This document shows positions 26,626 through 60,440 of a stretch of 64,000 bases of DNA, in pieces (within the stretch, counting starts at the first letter, position 1; each line of letters opens with the position of its first letter). Both the position numbers and the translations under genes were made by a program. Origin of the DNA: Cristatella mucedo (lineage: Eukaryota > Bryozoa > Phylactolaemata > Cristatellidae). The stretch is from contig WPIO01000078.1 in NCBI GenBank assembly GCA_009760855.2, positions 1 to 64,000 of the forward strand, in the 5' to 3' direction. Below the pieces are notes generated by a model. It did not search any database, was not told the DNA's origin, and worked only from the letters and a program-made list of their open reading frames with translations.

Positions 26626-27220
26626 TTTAAAGCTTCTTAGCCCTCAGTAGTATTATTATCATAGTGCCACTTATCTTTAAGTCACACGCCAGGCACACAG
26701 CTCGAGTATAACCTCTGACCTCTGTGTAGATCGTAGGCTCGAACTCGCGAACGATGGATGCGAATCACGAGCGCCGCGAAAAGACTGTTTCTTTTTAAGC
26801 GTTCCCCAAAAGTGAGTTGCCAAGACTTGAGAGGCCAAGACTGTCCGAGCACTCAATGAGAAGCAGGTCACGAGTGGGGAACGGAGCCCACAATTCCATA
26901 CTGTGTCGCCCCTAAGAACTTCAGCGTACGTATAGTTAGTTAATCTTGACATGACTGACCCCGCATGGGGCAAGAAAGAGCAACGTGATGTCATTTGTAG
27001 AATCAATCGCTAGCAAAATAAAAATGACAATTGATGACACGAAAGTGATGACTCATAATTTTGTTGCAGTTTCTACTTATTCCGCTGTACAAGACGAGCT
27101 GCATCGCCATCACAATTACAGTGGTTGAGAACCTAAGATCATCACTACTAAATGTTTTGATAATTATTCGCAGCTTGGCTGTGTCTGAGCAGATGTGGCT
27201 GCAGCCAGTGTGCAGCTCTG

Positions 27221-27225
<5 letters not shown>
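26626..27225. other. Unassigned intergenic stretch
   Basis: Short overlapping frames only. No gene or repeat family was recognised. Confidence 0.4.

Positions 27226-27306
<81 letters not shown>
27226..27306. repeat. (GA)n microsatellite with adjacent hairpin
   Basis: About 80 bases of pure GA. The last bases overlap a perfect inverted repeat, AGAGTGGCC (27303-27311) and GGCCACTCT (27321-27329), with a 9-base loop. Confidence 0.95.
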
Positions 27307-27310
<4 letters not shown>

Positions 27311-27559
27311 CAACGCCATAGGCCACTCTTTGTGTCTGTCTTTATATTGCGAAGGAAGAACCTCTCGCTAAATTGCATGCAAATACTTAAGACTTTCGAG
27401 CTGTCGTAATAGTCCTTTAAGCTCTGAATGAAAGCGATCGAGCTATTCTCAGAACTAGCTGATTACCTCCAATTTGTATCCTTTCCTATCAATTTATTTA
27501 TTTATTTAGTTTATTTATTTATCAATTTATTTAAATCAAATTATCAATTTGTATCCAAT
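27307..27559. other. AT-rich stretch with (TTTA)n
   Basis: Contains TTTATTTATTTA-type repeats at 27490-27545. No gene is seen. Confidence 0.6.
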
Positions 27560-27870
27560 CCTTCGTAGATTTGGCGAGCCGACTCTGCAGGGTCCTAGTC
27601 ACCTTCCGCAAGAATCACAACAGCCTAGTGCCCTTTGCGCTGAGACGCCGTCGAGTTATAGAATTTATTATACAACAATTGACCTTTGCACCACCTCAAG
27701 TATAATGTCCCTAGCGTATCATTTCGTTCTTCAGTGATCTTAATATGCCCTTTTTGCTAGCCCGATTACGGCAGCGTCGAGGCTGTTTCCTTTGCAGCAA
27801 ATGTAAAGAGCCTAGTGAGAGATTGAGTTCTCCGAGGGCGCTTTATCAAGTGTATTATTATTATTAATAA
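27560..27870 (+). mobile_element. LINE-A 3' UTR and tail
   Basis: The 3' part is clear: TTTGCAGCAAATGTAAAG, AGAGATTGAGTTCTC, GAGGGCGCTTTATCAAGTG, then (ATT)n. The upstream ~200 bases are a diverged 3' UTR whose start is uncertain. Confidence 0.75.
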
Positions 27871-28253
27871 ATCCAGAATTTCCAAAATGGTGCTGTAAGA
27901 AAATTTGCCACCGCTCTCTCCTCGGTGTTCTGAAGTCACTGAACGGTGTCTCGGTCTCGACTAGCCACCCTTTTGTAGACGGTCTATAGCGACCTGTCTA
28001 GCGAGACTTCTCAGACGGATGGCTTCAGGGTCACGCCGCGGGAGTACGCGCGTTTTTCGTGCGTCTGCGAAAGTCTTTTTAGTGAACCGAACAAAGTTTC
28101 GGGTGACGCTGAGATTTGGCGGCGAGTCAGTTTTTAAAGGAAAAAACTAGCACTATTTAAGCGAACTGTATAGTAACGTCTTAGTGAGAATGAAAAGTTT
28201 CAAGAGGGCTATATAAGCCATGTGGATATAATATGCGCGTCTGCTTTTCGTCA
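27871..28253. other. Unassigned stretch between two LINE-A copies
   Basis: No gene or repeat was recognised. Confidence 0.4.
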
Positions 28254-28624
28254 CGTGCATTTAGCTCGTATGCTCCCACAGCCTGGAACTTCCTCCCGAC
28301 CTGCATCAGAACATCCCCTGACCTGACCACATTTAAAAGAAACTTAAAAACATACCTATTTAGGACAGCATTTAGTGGGTCCTTGTGATTCGTCCTCGAT
28401 GTGCTTATGCGTGCTGACACTGTTCATGCTGCCACTAACCACATTTGCATGCTGACCCAGTGCATGTAACCCCTAACCATGTTATTCATTTTGTTTGTTT
28501 TTCAAGCATGATTTTACTTACTATTCTATTGCGTATCACTTTGCAGCAAATGTAAAGCGCCTAGAAAGAGATTAAGTTCTCTGAGGGCGCTTTATCAAGT
28601 GCAATATTATTATTATTATTATTA
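28254..28624 (+). mobile_element. LINE-A 3' fragment identical to the 20261 copy
   Basis: Read base by base, this is identical over about 370 bases to 20261-20630. It runs from CGTGCATTTAGCTCGTATGC (coding for the end of the ORF, SSYAPTAWNFLPTCIRT) through the stop, 3' UTR and terminal hairpin to (ATT)n. It is 5'-truncated. No convincing target-site duplication was found. Confidence 0.93.
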
Positions 28625-28625
28625 C

Positions 28626-29959
28626 TTCCGCTCCCCTCTCAACATCTGCGTCTCTGGATTTAATACCCATTGAGTGGCTGGAGTGTTCGATATAAATCTG
28701 CTCGTCTTTGGTCGGCGTAACTCCTGGGATCGGCTTACTACAGTGTCTACGCATACGTTAAACCGCAGTCTTTCCAAACGACGCTCAGCGATACCGTGGT
28801 CAATGGCGGCCAGCGAGCGGAGCTGCTAACCACTAAGGCTCTCCTCCGCTCATCGCAGCCTGTCTACGCACGCGCCCCGACGCGGGTCGCGCGGCGGTTA
28901 GCAGGTAACCGAGAGACAGTCTCCGCAGGATTCGTTGGCTTTGCGTCGGCTTACTCCGTACAGCAGCCTAGCGCTCCGAATGTCCTCCTCTTCTTATGCC
29001 GCGAAGTTCGCGCGAGCTCCGCCAGTTGTTCTGCATGCGACTCGACTACACGCTCTGGCGGCTCTCCCGTCTTCTACCTCACGTGACCTTACAGACTCTA
29101 TTTGAAATCAGTCTCCGTCCCGATTTATTACCAGTCGCTCTCGGGCCACTGGCTCTTGGTCTCGTGGACTGGGCCCAACCTTCGGGAGGGAGGGAAATAG
29201 ACGACGCCGTATTAGCTGGGAGGTGGCCCGCGGTCCACCAGCCATAGAGGTCGTTAGTCGTGCTTGGCTGAGCCAGACGCCTCAGCCAAGCACGCAGCCA
29301 GCCCTCTAGCCAGCCCTCTAGCATGCGGCCTGAACTGCCATTCGTGCTGGTTATCATTCAACCCACATTTCCCTTCTGTGCGTTTTGATACCCTTGAGCA
29401 CTCCCGTTACGAGCACGAGCATGCACGCAAGCCACACGACACCCACCAACGAATTCATTTGATATCTCAAAAGAACACGTCAGACGTCTTTATTGAAATA
29501 ATATAAGTTAACTTATGTGGCAGCGTACTGGCTAATGTCCGATTCCCACCGGCGCCTTCACCGCGCGCGCGGCATCGATGGTTGCGAGGGTCTGTAGCTC
29601 CACAGGAGTGATCTCATTGCTCTAGGCCTGAGACGGCTAGTGTTTTCATTATTTATCAGCGGTATAGAAACTCAGCCACCGTAAGAATGACTTAAATCAA
29701 AGGAGGCAAAGAAAACAACTCTTCTGAGCTCGATTGCGGTCCGGCCCACCGAGGGCGGTCACGCTTAACGTTCAAGGTCGCACTACAGCGACCCCATTCA
29801 GTTGATCGTTTCCATCGCGGGAATTTCGCACGGCCGCTCGCCCAGCCGGAGTAGCGATTTACACGCTTCGTGCGTTGTCCGTGGCGCAGCCGAAAGTGCT
29901 GTCGCTGAGCGCGCACCTTAAGTAATCTAAATTGCAAGCGAGCAACAGTGACGAAAGGC
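28626..29959. other. Upstream region of RAD51C
   Basis: Moderately to strongly GC-rich, with short unsupported frames. It includes the hairpin at 29259-29294. The last few hundred bases probably hold the RAD51C promoter, but no core element is identifiable. Confidence 0.45.
29259..29294. repeat. Perfect 14-bp stem hairpin
   Basis: CGTGCTTGGCTGAG (29259-29272) and its exact complement CTCAGCCAAGCACG (29281-29294) enclose an 8-base loop. Directly downstream, CAGCCCTCTAGC is present twice in tandem. Confidence 0.9.
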
Positions 29960-51551
<21,592 letters not shown>

Positions 51552-52295
51552 AACAGCAAAGGTCATCAGCAAACAGCCAGCTCGAAGCCACCCAGCTGCA
51601 TCCTTCAACCTCATCGTCCCATCACTTCTTCCATGCACTTATACCGACTTCACCATGCAGGTCTGCCGACCGTGTCGGTGCTGTTGAAAATATTTGAAAC
51701 ATGCTTTTTTATAGTGCATGACCTTAAATGTTATACTGTATACAGGGAACAGGTTTTCTGGGGCAACTTAAATGTTCTCCCATCCTTCGCCTGGGTGACT
51801 GCCATCATCTCTAGCTGCAGATGTTTGCGGCTGGGGGGAGGGGTTTGCGGATTTCCCTAACGATTCTACGGATTGGTGCACCTGAATTGGTGCCACTCAT
51901 CGGATCAGGTTTTTGACTGCGGTTGCTTCAGCACCGGCTCTTACTTACCTTCATTGCTTGGACGTCACTGCAGCTCAGCGGAGTCTATTGTAGCTCGATA
52001 AAGCCCAGAGTTAGAGAGCTTGAGCTAAGACTGAGAAAAGGAGGCTCAGAGCTGCGCATCACCGCTCTCAGCACTGAATGAACTCCACTCTCTGCACCCA
52101 GTGAATTCCATCGTAATAGCATGGCATGTCGGGAGCAACCCTCGGGTGCTAGCTGAGCATGCAGGCCTGCGCAAGCAAATGTAGTCTGCGGGAGGGACGT
52201 GCTTGAGCGGGTCTATCTATGCACTCAGCGCCGGTTCGCTATTGCGACCCTTCCCCAAGGGAGGAAACTTAGTGCAGCTGTGCTTTTATAGTAAT
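51552..52295 (+). other. RAD51C 3' UTR and downstream
   Basis: I found no AATAAA or ATTAAA in this stretch, so the polyadenylation site could not be placed. The nearest AATAAA, near 52400, lies inside the antisense LINE-A. Confidence 0.5.
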
Positions 52296-55090
52296 AATAA
52301 TACGTTTGGTATAGCGCCCTCAGAGAACTTAATCTCTTTCTTGGCACTTTGCGTTTGCTGCAAAGGAAGCACGATCGAAAGGTTAGTGGTAGCATGCTCA
52401 ATAAATAACAAGAATAACACGGTTAGGGGTGACATGCACAGGGTCAGCATGCAAGTGTATGGTTAGTGGCAGTATGTACAGTGTCAGCACGCATGAGCGC
52501 ATAAGGTCGAATCACATGGACCTGCTAAATGCTGTGATAAGTAGATGCGTTTTTAGTTCTTTTTTAATGCGGTCAAGTCAGATGATGTCGTGACGCAAGT
52601 CGGATGTAAATTCCAGGCTTTGGAAGCATACAAACTAAAGGCACGGCCTCCAAAAGATTTGAGGTTTGTACGAGGTATAGGTGAACGATTAGATTCCGAC
52701 AAGCAGGTGGTACGGTGCTTACCTGGTGAGGGAGTAGATTTTATATGTAAGCTGGAGCCAAAGAATTAAGAGACCTGAAATTGAATGATTAAACCTTGAA
52801 GTCGATGCATTGCTTGACTGTTAGCCAGTGCAGGAGGTCGGTGAGAAGTGGTGTGATGTGGCAACTGCGATGCTCACGACAGACAATCCTAGCCGCAGAG
52901 TTTTGCACCAGCTGTAAGCACCTGAGCAAGCAGTGAGTTACAGAAATCAAGACGGGATGTCACAAATGCATGGACTAATTTAAAATAAAATAATAAATAA
53001 ATACTAGCTGATTTAACAGCCTCTTTTTGTATAGCGACAGAAGAACCTTTACGGCTATCACCACCGCTTGCAGTGGCGATACAGGATCGCCCACCGCAGG
53101 ATTCGAACCCACGACCTCGTGGCCAAGGTCGTGAAAAGCAACCGCCTTACCTAGTGAGCCATTACGGCTCAGATGTGGTATCCCTTTCTAAACTAGCCCG
53201 AATTTCAGCAATGATATGTAGCTGAAAGTAGGCAGACTTGACTGTGGAGCTGATGTGGTCGTCTAATGAAAGGTCACTTTGGAACATGGCACATAGCTTT
53301 CATGCAGATTCAACAAGAGCGGTATGCTGGCAGAGCCAATTTTGAGCGTTAGCCTCTCCAATTTCTGAATCACACTTGGTTTACCCATAACTAGTAAGTT
53401 GGTTTTTATCAAATTTATTTAATTCAATTTAAGAAAATTTGCTGCCGTCCTTGTGTGGATGTCATCAATACATGTAGCAAGGGAGTTGAGAGAATTCGAC
53501 GTGCTGGAGGGGATCAAAGCAAAGGTAATTCTTAATAAAATCAAAGCAAAGGATGATCAAATCAAAGCAAAGGATGATCCTCGTCCTTGCTTACATCAAT
53601 ACTCTGGAGTCTCCGACTGAGATAGGACCCGAACCAGCACAGTGCGCTGCCTGTGTGATGCAAAAGCGGATGAGAGGCGCTCAAGAAGGACTTGGTGATC
53701 GATAGTCTCAAAAGCTGCCGAAAGATGAGCAAAACAAGCAGAGAGACTCTATCTAAGTCTGCATTCCTAACTAGGTCGTTATAAACCCGAAGCAATGCCG
53801 ACTTTTTGGAGTGATTAGCTCTAAAACCAGACGAACTTACTAGCAAGATTTGAAGTTTCAATATATGAGTTCAGCTGGGGTTCCACGACTCGTTCCAGTG
53901 ACCTTGATAGGAACGGTAGAAGGGAGACTGGGCGGAAGTTGCTCAAGTTCTCCTGATCTAGTGTTGCTTTCTTGAGTAGCGGCCTCACTGCAGCCTTTGT
54001 GAAAGGTGCCGGGACATGACCTGAGACCAATGACATATTTATGATGTTAGTTTTGCATGCCAGCAGCAGATCATAGAAGCAGGACAGTGGCAATAGGGTC
54101 CAGAGGACTAGTTGTCATCTTTGATTAGGATATTAACATCAGGACGAGGTTACTAGAAGCCTTCTTGAATGGAGGTGCTGCATAGAATTGAGGGGAAGGA
54201 CTCCAGAGATGATGCTGCCACCCCATGGATGGACTCCCTAATCTTGTCTATCTTGTTGACAAAGAAGCTAGAGAAGCAATCGGCTAGATCATCACAGGGA
54301 TCATTTGGTAATAAGCTAATCTGGGAATGGTTAAGGAGATGGGCGATCGTTGACATCAGCATTTTTGGATTGTGCATCTGTGATTCAACAATGTTTTTAT
54401 AGAAGCTAGAGTTGGCCTTTGCTAGGATCGATTCGTACGATCTACAGTACTCCTCATATGCTTGTCGATTGACAGTCAATCCTGATCTTATGTGTGCTTT
54501 TCAAGCTTTCGCCAAGTAGCCCTATCTAGTTTGATTTCTGTGGTAAACCAAAGGCCGTCTGGGCAAGGACGCACAATGCAACTTAGTCAGAGGTGCAAAC
54601 TCATCGAGCATGTCAGCTAGTGTCGTGTTGTAGCTATCTACCAATGATGACAGATCGGAGGGAGGACGAGCAGCAGAGGCGAGGCAGATATTCTCGCACA
54701 GGCAGCATCGATGTCAAGGGTCTTGAGGTTTCGCGATTCGCATGTGATTTTAGAGGAGGAGGAGGGCACACACTGTAGATTGAATGAGGTCTGCATGTGG
54801 TTAGATAAGCAGACTTTGGTAATAACTGGTGATGATAAAGTGCAGTTGTTTGAGATATTTGGTCGAGTGGTGACAATTGATGAGTAGGGCCATGCCCATG
54901 AGCCACAAGCTACAATGAGTCAGTCAATGCAGGAAATTCAGTGCTGATGGCGGCAGATAAGTTATCAAAATGAATGTTGCAATCACCCATAATGAGAAAG
55001 ATGATTTTTTACATAAAGAATTTAAATGATATTGGCAAACGTAATGTGGCTACTGCTGAAGTACAGATTGGCCCTCGCTACCGGGCTGCA
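52296..55090 (-). mobile_element. LINE-A, best-preserved copy (endonuclease, RT, 3' UTR)
   Basis: Read on the - strand from about 55090: endonuclease C-terminal segment IMGDCNIHFDNLSAA (GDxN motif near 54970-54990); linker YEEYCRSYESILAKANSSFY and NDPCDDLADCFSSFFVNKID; RT start PAPFTKAAVRPLLKKATLDQ, NFRPVSLLPFLSRSLERVV, LNSYIETSNLASKF, LLRVYNDLVRNADLDRVSLL; then IDDIHTRTAAN-like and post-RT regions; 3' UTR subrepeats (GGTTAGTGGTAGCATGC in + sense); hairpin tail at 52305-52345 and (AAT)n at 52290. Frameshifts and an altered motif A (LLIFRQLL) make it defective. A SINE1 is nested at 52988-53170. Confidence 0.9.
52988..53170 (-). mobile_element. SINE1 nested in LINE-A
   Basis: The reverse complement runs GAGCCGTAATGGCTCACTAG, B box GGTTCGAATCC (53099-53109), CTGCGGTGGGCGATCC, GCGGTGGTGATAGCCG, TTCTGTCGCTATACAAAAAG, GGCTGTTAAATCAGCTAGTA and (TTTA)n. 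Close to the 34624 and 40071 copies, so the family was active after LINE-A inserted here. Confidence 0.93.
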
Positions 55091-57352
55091 GAATGGCCGA
55101 CCTTTTCCTGTGCCACGTGAGAGTGGTCCTGAGTTATTCGGCCAGTGAGATCCGAATGTAGTCTGCAGCGATATTAATATCGAGACTTAAGCTCGTGAAT
55201 CAGCAGTGAAGCTGGCATTAGGCGATCGGACTAATCGGTCTGAGTGCCTGGTAGCCACCCTCTGCTAGAGGATTTCGGACTCACATTTCTCAAGGTGACA
55301 CTAATGTCGATGAATTGATGTCCATGCTGATTGCCATTGAGCCTGGGCTTTCTCGTGAATGATGTGCAGGTGGGAACGATTCAGGTGGGAACGATTCAGG
55401 TGACCATGCATGTGGCAGGGGCGTGTGCCCGCTTGCTTCAGTCGAGCAGCCAATTCTGCTCTCGACCCTTTCTTCTTCGTTCGATGAACAGAAGCGAGTC
55501 TCACGTATCAGTAGCTTGGGCCGGGCTTTCTCCGCGCTAGGCTGATCAAATTAAGCTGCAAGCCGGGCGCCGCAGACTCGGCCCTGCGCTGTCGATAGCA
55601 TGCAAAAGCAGAACGAGCAAGTAACAGTAATGAAAGCAGGCAGAAAATTTCTCAAGTTTCGACGAAAACAAAAACAAGCTTGTTGTTAATGTCGTGACCT
55701 GGTAAGCTGTTTGCAAACCAGGTCAAACCCTGGATGGAGCACGGCTGGAGCCAAGCACGACTCAGGTCATGGCAGTGATCCACCAGCACCGGAAGCACCC
55801 GTTTCGGGAGGCGGGTGCAAGGGGCACGGGGGGGGGGGACACTGGGGCTCAGCTGCAGTTCCAGTGGGGGGGGGGGTGAGGCCAGGCACAAGCATGTGCA
55901 AGGACACCACTCGAGGCACGCCAACCCTTCCTCTGCACACGAAAGGAGTAGGGAGCAGTAGAAGCAGTAGCTCGTGCCTGTGGCTGGACCGATCTAGGCC
56001 GCCGAGCTTGGCCCTCAGGGGCTGGTAAAGATTACGCTTTGTCAGCTTGGCCCACAGGGGCTGGCAAAGATTATGCTTTGTCGTCGCTTCGTGGAACGGT
56101 TACACTTACGCCACGTGTCAGTGGGTTAGGTGCTTTGGGTAAAGGGCCTGGTATGCTATTAGTCACCACCGTGATCACTGGCTTGATTTGAAGCTGAGGC
56201 TGTATTTGTGAGCTGCATAGCAAGTAGCTCCGGTCGTTGGCTTGCTGACTGCTTCTCAGCACCAGCAGCAGCTCCCCGGTAGAGGCGCTGCTGCTGCTGC
56301 TGGACCCGCGGGAGCGTGCAGCTGTGGCACGAGCACGCTGGTGTTCGCTGCAGTTGCGGCCGGCCGTCCTAATCGATTGGAAAGTTTAGCAGCTCTCGCG
56401 GTCGCGCGACGACCAGCGACTATGGCACGATAGATTTCTGTCGAATGGAGCCGAAGCTACAAAGCTCGGCGCCGGACGTGCTTTACTGCGCCGAGCTTTG
56501 CAGCCGTCTCGTGCTAGGCAGAATACCGATTGGATGGTGGCTATATCCCACTTCAGACTGGAGCAGCTGGTTTGGTGTGGCCCCCTCCACCGTTAGTATT
56601 TGCTGACTTCGGGACGTCGGGGAAGTCGAGACATTGGGGACGAGCAGCTGACTGGTCCTTCGAGCTGGCCGATTGTCAGGCATGCTGCCCTGCGGCATAT
56701 GAAATCCTGCACCCAAGCTTGCTGCGTGTGGGCCTCTTCTGGAGTATCTGCGCTCTTGCCACAGACAAGCTGACGAGAAAAATAGGTGTTTGCTTATTTG
56801 TGCCTGACTGCCTACGATTACAATGTACACTATGTCATTGAGCGATCGACAGTGCGACACCTACGCGTCTAAACTGTTGGTGCGAGAGCTCATTGCTTAA
56901 GCCTGCATTAGCATGGCACCTTGAAGCCTATGCAGTGTCGCCCAGCGTATTCGAAAGATGCCTTGTAGAGGTTTACATGTGGGGTTATCTCCTGACAAAA
57001 CTGGGCTCGCGAAAATATTGAAGGAGTGTTGCCGTTATGTGTGGCTTGCACCGGTGACGAAACCAGTGAGCTCTGGGCGAGCTACAGAACAGATGCCGTG
57101 TGGGGCAAACACGCCTCTCATGTGTGTGCTTCGATGCAGTGCAGATGTTGCAGAGCTAGCTCACACTGCTCGAGAGTCGTGGTAGTGGTACGAGCGATGT
57201 GGGCACACGGCTGTGGTACACGGCTCTTCGAACTGTTCTCCTGTCCAAGGATCTGTCGGGTTGTTCTGATGTTATGTGATGTGATGTTAAGTACGAGTAA
57301 AAGTAGCCCTAGCTAGCTCTAAGCATCAACAAGATTCTCACTGAATGGGCAG
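55091..57352. other. Unassigned region, no gene recognised
   Basis: Contains a direct duplication of GGTGGGAACGATTCA at about 55371-55400, G runs at 55830 and 55867, a duplication of GCTTGGCCCTCAGGGGCTGG / GCTTGGCCCACAGGGGCTGG near 56008 and 56046, and (GCT)n near 56290. Frames are short and lack conserved motifs. Confidence 0.45.
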
Positions 57353-57560
57353 CCGTGTGTCTGTGTGCATATGCAGGCTTGTGTTTGTATTCATATACGT
57401 GTGCGCATGTGTATGTGTGTGTTCGCGCACGTATGTGCATGTGCTAGAATGTGTGTGTGTGTGTGTGTGTGTGTGCATGTCAATGTGTGTATACATGTGT
57501 TTGCATGTCTGTATATAAGTATGTGCACATGTACGTCTATGTGTGTATGTGTATTAGTTT
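57353..57560. repeat. Cryptic (TG)n / (TGTA)n tract
   Basis: TG-rich with CA and TA variants and one pure (GT)n block near 57450-57475. Confidence 0.85.
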
Positions 57561-59265
57561 GGGTCGATGTGTTCTCGGAGTCCTTATCCTGGCAGATGCC
57601 TGAGATGATGAAGCCTTCAATTCACTAAACTTCTCGAAAACAGAGAGATGTATACATGTAGGTACTGTATGCTGCGGGAATGATGCCCACGTTGTTTGAG
57701 TACTCAACAGTCACGGATTGTGCTACCAGAATGCTGAGCATCAACCACAGCGTAGGTAGCCTACATGTGAGCAGCTAGCAGTGACCGAATCCGAGACTCC
57801 TACAGCTAGCGGATCCGGCTGCTATTTGATTGGCTCCTTGTTTAGTGCATCGCCGTGATGAAATATGTAGCTACCTATGTTCTGGCTTGAACTCGAAACC
57901 TGCTGCCTCGTAGCCAATAAAAATCGATGCAGTGTCGCTGCATCGCAAAGGTGCTGCTGCCACGAGCTCTCAGCCGCTCTCAGTGTGTGAGAGAAGCCCT
58001 GAGCTGAGTGGACTGAACATGACTGTACTACATCTGCCTTCGAGAAAATCTGAGCTTTCGGTGTACTGCAGAAGCTAAGCTCCACACCAATAACGGCATT
58101 ACTGGTATTATTCTATTGTGGTCGACCTACGGAATTTGATGGTAAACTTATTCCTAAGGTGTCTTGTGCTACTGGTTAGCACATTACTTAAGTCTATTGC
58201 TGTGCAAGTATCATGGCAGATACCGGATGCTAATGAGCTATTGTGACTCCGTCGTTCATGGCCGCACGATTATGCGATTAAGCCTCCAAATGAACTACTT
58301 GATAAGCGAGCTATTTACATCGCCAATGTGAGCCGAGCGCAGTATGCGCGTGCCTCACACACTATCTGCTGCCGATGTGGCCCCTTAGCCACCATGACAC
58401 ATCCTGGGAGTGGCACATGCATTCTAAAATAGCAGTCCTGAGTCGCCCCCACGAAGTCGCAGGCCTCGTTTTTTTACCGAACCGTGCGAAATGCGATTTG
58501 AAATGCGAAAACACCATGGCTGCTGGCCAAAGCAGTAGCTGGTTCACTGGGCAGCAGTTAGCAGCAGCAGCCAGGTAGTTCAAAGGTTCAGGCGGTTCAA
58601 AGGCTGCCTAGCTGAGAGCTCGAACGATGGGCCACAGCCTGCAACCTTGAGCTATGCGTGGCCTCTACTAGAGGAGCTACTGTGTTTTGCGAAACAGCTT
58701 TTTACGTGTCCGGTTTCATTACTACTACCTTCTACCTAGTACCTTTGCTCTTTCACTTAGCAGTCGCTGGCTTCTCGCCTTCAGCTGCCGGACTTGATCC
58801 TTTTTTTTTTCGTGAGTGGACCCTAAAATCCATTAGGAATCGAGCACTCAGCTGAAAGCCTTCAGGATTAAGACCCTCTTAGTCGGTGGGGGCGTGTAGA
58901 AGATGCTATTGAAAAATGTAGGGAAAGCGAGATGCAAGTGGAACTCGAAAATATCCAGCTCGATGTTGACTGCTGAAATTATACCAGCGCCTGAGGAGTA
59001 ATTACGAGCTCATCTCAGACCTACAATGAGAAAGCATCGCCGAGGAGTTGTCGCTTTAGACTGACCGACCTCGCTCTTGGCTCGTGTGCTCGCCTTTCCG
59101 TTCGAGTCCTTGAGTGCACAAATTCGTTAAAGAGCGATACAGAGAGAAAAGTCAGTCGATGCTGTTTCGAATTAGGGGTACTCTACTGCGAGGGGCTGCG
59201 AACTGGGCCGCCCCTGTACCTAGGCCCCACCCGTCGATTTTCACCAACGATGTGTATATACACCG
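57561..59265. other. Unassigned region
   Basis: No gene or repeat family recognised. Only short frames without motifs. Confidence 0.45.
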
Positions 59266-59335
59266 TAGATAAAGTTCTCTTTGGTCGCTATACAAATGAA
59301 TCTTTGTATATATGTATATACACAAACACACACAC

Positions 59336-59384
<49 letters not shown>

Positions 59385-59419
59385 TTCATTTATATAGCGA
59401 CCAAAGAGAACTTTATCTA
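59266..59419. repeat. Inverted repeat of SINE2 tails around (TA)n
   Basis: Arms 59266-59303 and 59382-59419 are 38-base reverse complements with one mismatch (ACAAATGA against ATAAATGA). Each contains the SINE2/LINE-A tail AGTTCTCTTTGGTCGCTATA. The 78-base spacer is (TA)n with a (CA)n block. Confidence 0.92.
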
Positions 59420-59530
59420 TGTCCAGGCACTTCACATATGCCACGAGACTCGAGCCCACGACCTCGGTCGTCTAATGCATTTGCATTGACCTCTGTCGTT
59501 AAAGGACTACAGGGCCAAGCCAGTGCAGCG
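59382..59530 (-). mobile_element. SINE2, minus-strand copy
   Basis: The tail is the right arm of the inverted repeat. It then reads GGCACTTCACATATGCCACG, B box GGACTCGAGCCC-like complement (GAGACTCGAGCCCACGACC in + sense), and CGTTAAAGGACTACAGGGCC, the A-box side. Closest relative: 39823-39935. Confidence 0.8.
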
Positions 59531-60282
59531 ATACATTTTCATGTCCTACTTCCAGTCGATGGGCGACCACCGAGTGCAAGTCCAATAAGCCCCATGTGTG
59601 CGAAACGATGTTTCATTACTTATGGGTCTTGCCTTCCTACGTGAAAATCCTGACCAACCCCCGTGAACGCACGAGTTACCTTTCCACTCGGATGGGTAGT
59701 GTCTCCAGTGCTTCCAGGGTAATAAGCTGCCGCGTATAGCAATTAGCTGTCGGTATCGATGGAATCTGCTTGCACTTAGCCTCTGACAAATCGGTTCCAA
59801 ACAGTCGCGGCAAGATAATGTAAAGCAAGAGACGTTACCCATAGCTACCGAGCTATAGCTACCTAGGCCTCGGCTATCTCGTCTCTATGCTCTTGCGGTG
59901 AGGCGTCGAACGGAAGCCGCTGCAAGAGTGTGGAACTCGCACAGGATGCTTGGAACTTACAGTGGCTCGTGAACATTGCCGCGCCTTCTCGGGCCATAGC
60001 ATTCCGCCCCCCCCCCCGCCGGCAGTCGACAGAAGCTAGGGACATCGATGGGGTTTACACATTCCCACTCCTGCGTCGCAGTAGCGTAATGGAGCCGCCG
60101 CCTCCGGTGTCGGCGGTCCGGCGCATGCCCCTTGGGCCTCACGGAGAGTAGCGGCGCCGCTACGGTCGGGCGGTTAGCTGAAGCCGTGCAGAGACGAGAG
60201 TAAATTAAAGCGCCGGAGGTTAGCAGTTCCGACGTGACTCGGCGGTGGACGCGACGCCGATCGCAGTGCGGCTCGATGCAGT
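59531..60282. other. Unassigned stretch
   Basis: A C run at 60007-60018. GC content rises toward the right. No gene recognised. Confidence 0.4.
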
Positions 60283-60440
60283 TATAATAATAATGATATT
60301 GCGTTTATATAGTGCAATCAGAGAACTGAATCTCTTTCCAGGCACTTTACAGATGCTGTATAGAAAACATTATCAAACGATTGGTGGTAACATCCGCAAG
60401 CAGCGGGTGCAGCAGTGTAAGCTGGTTAAGCAATGCTAAT
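60283..60440 (-). mobile_element. LINE-A 3' end
   Basis: (AAT)n, then AGTGCAATCAGAGAACTGAA, TCTCTTTCCAGGCACTTTAC and GGTGGTAACATCCGCAAGCA. A second, more eroded tail (GGGAATTACATCTCTGGGCA) follows near 60520-60640. Confidence 0.8.
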
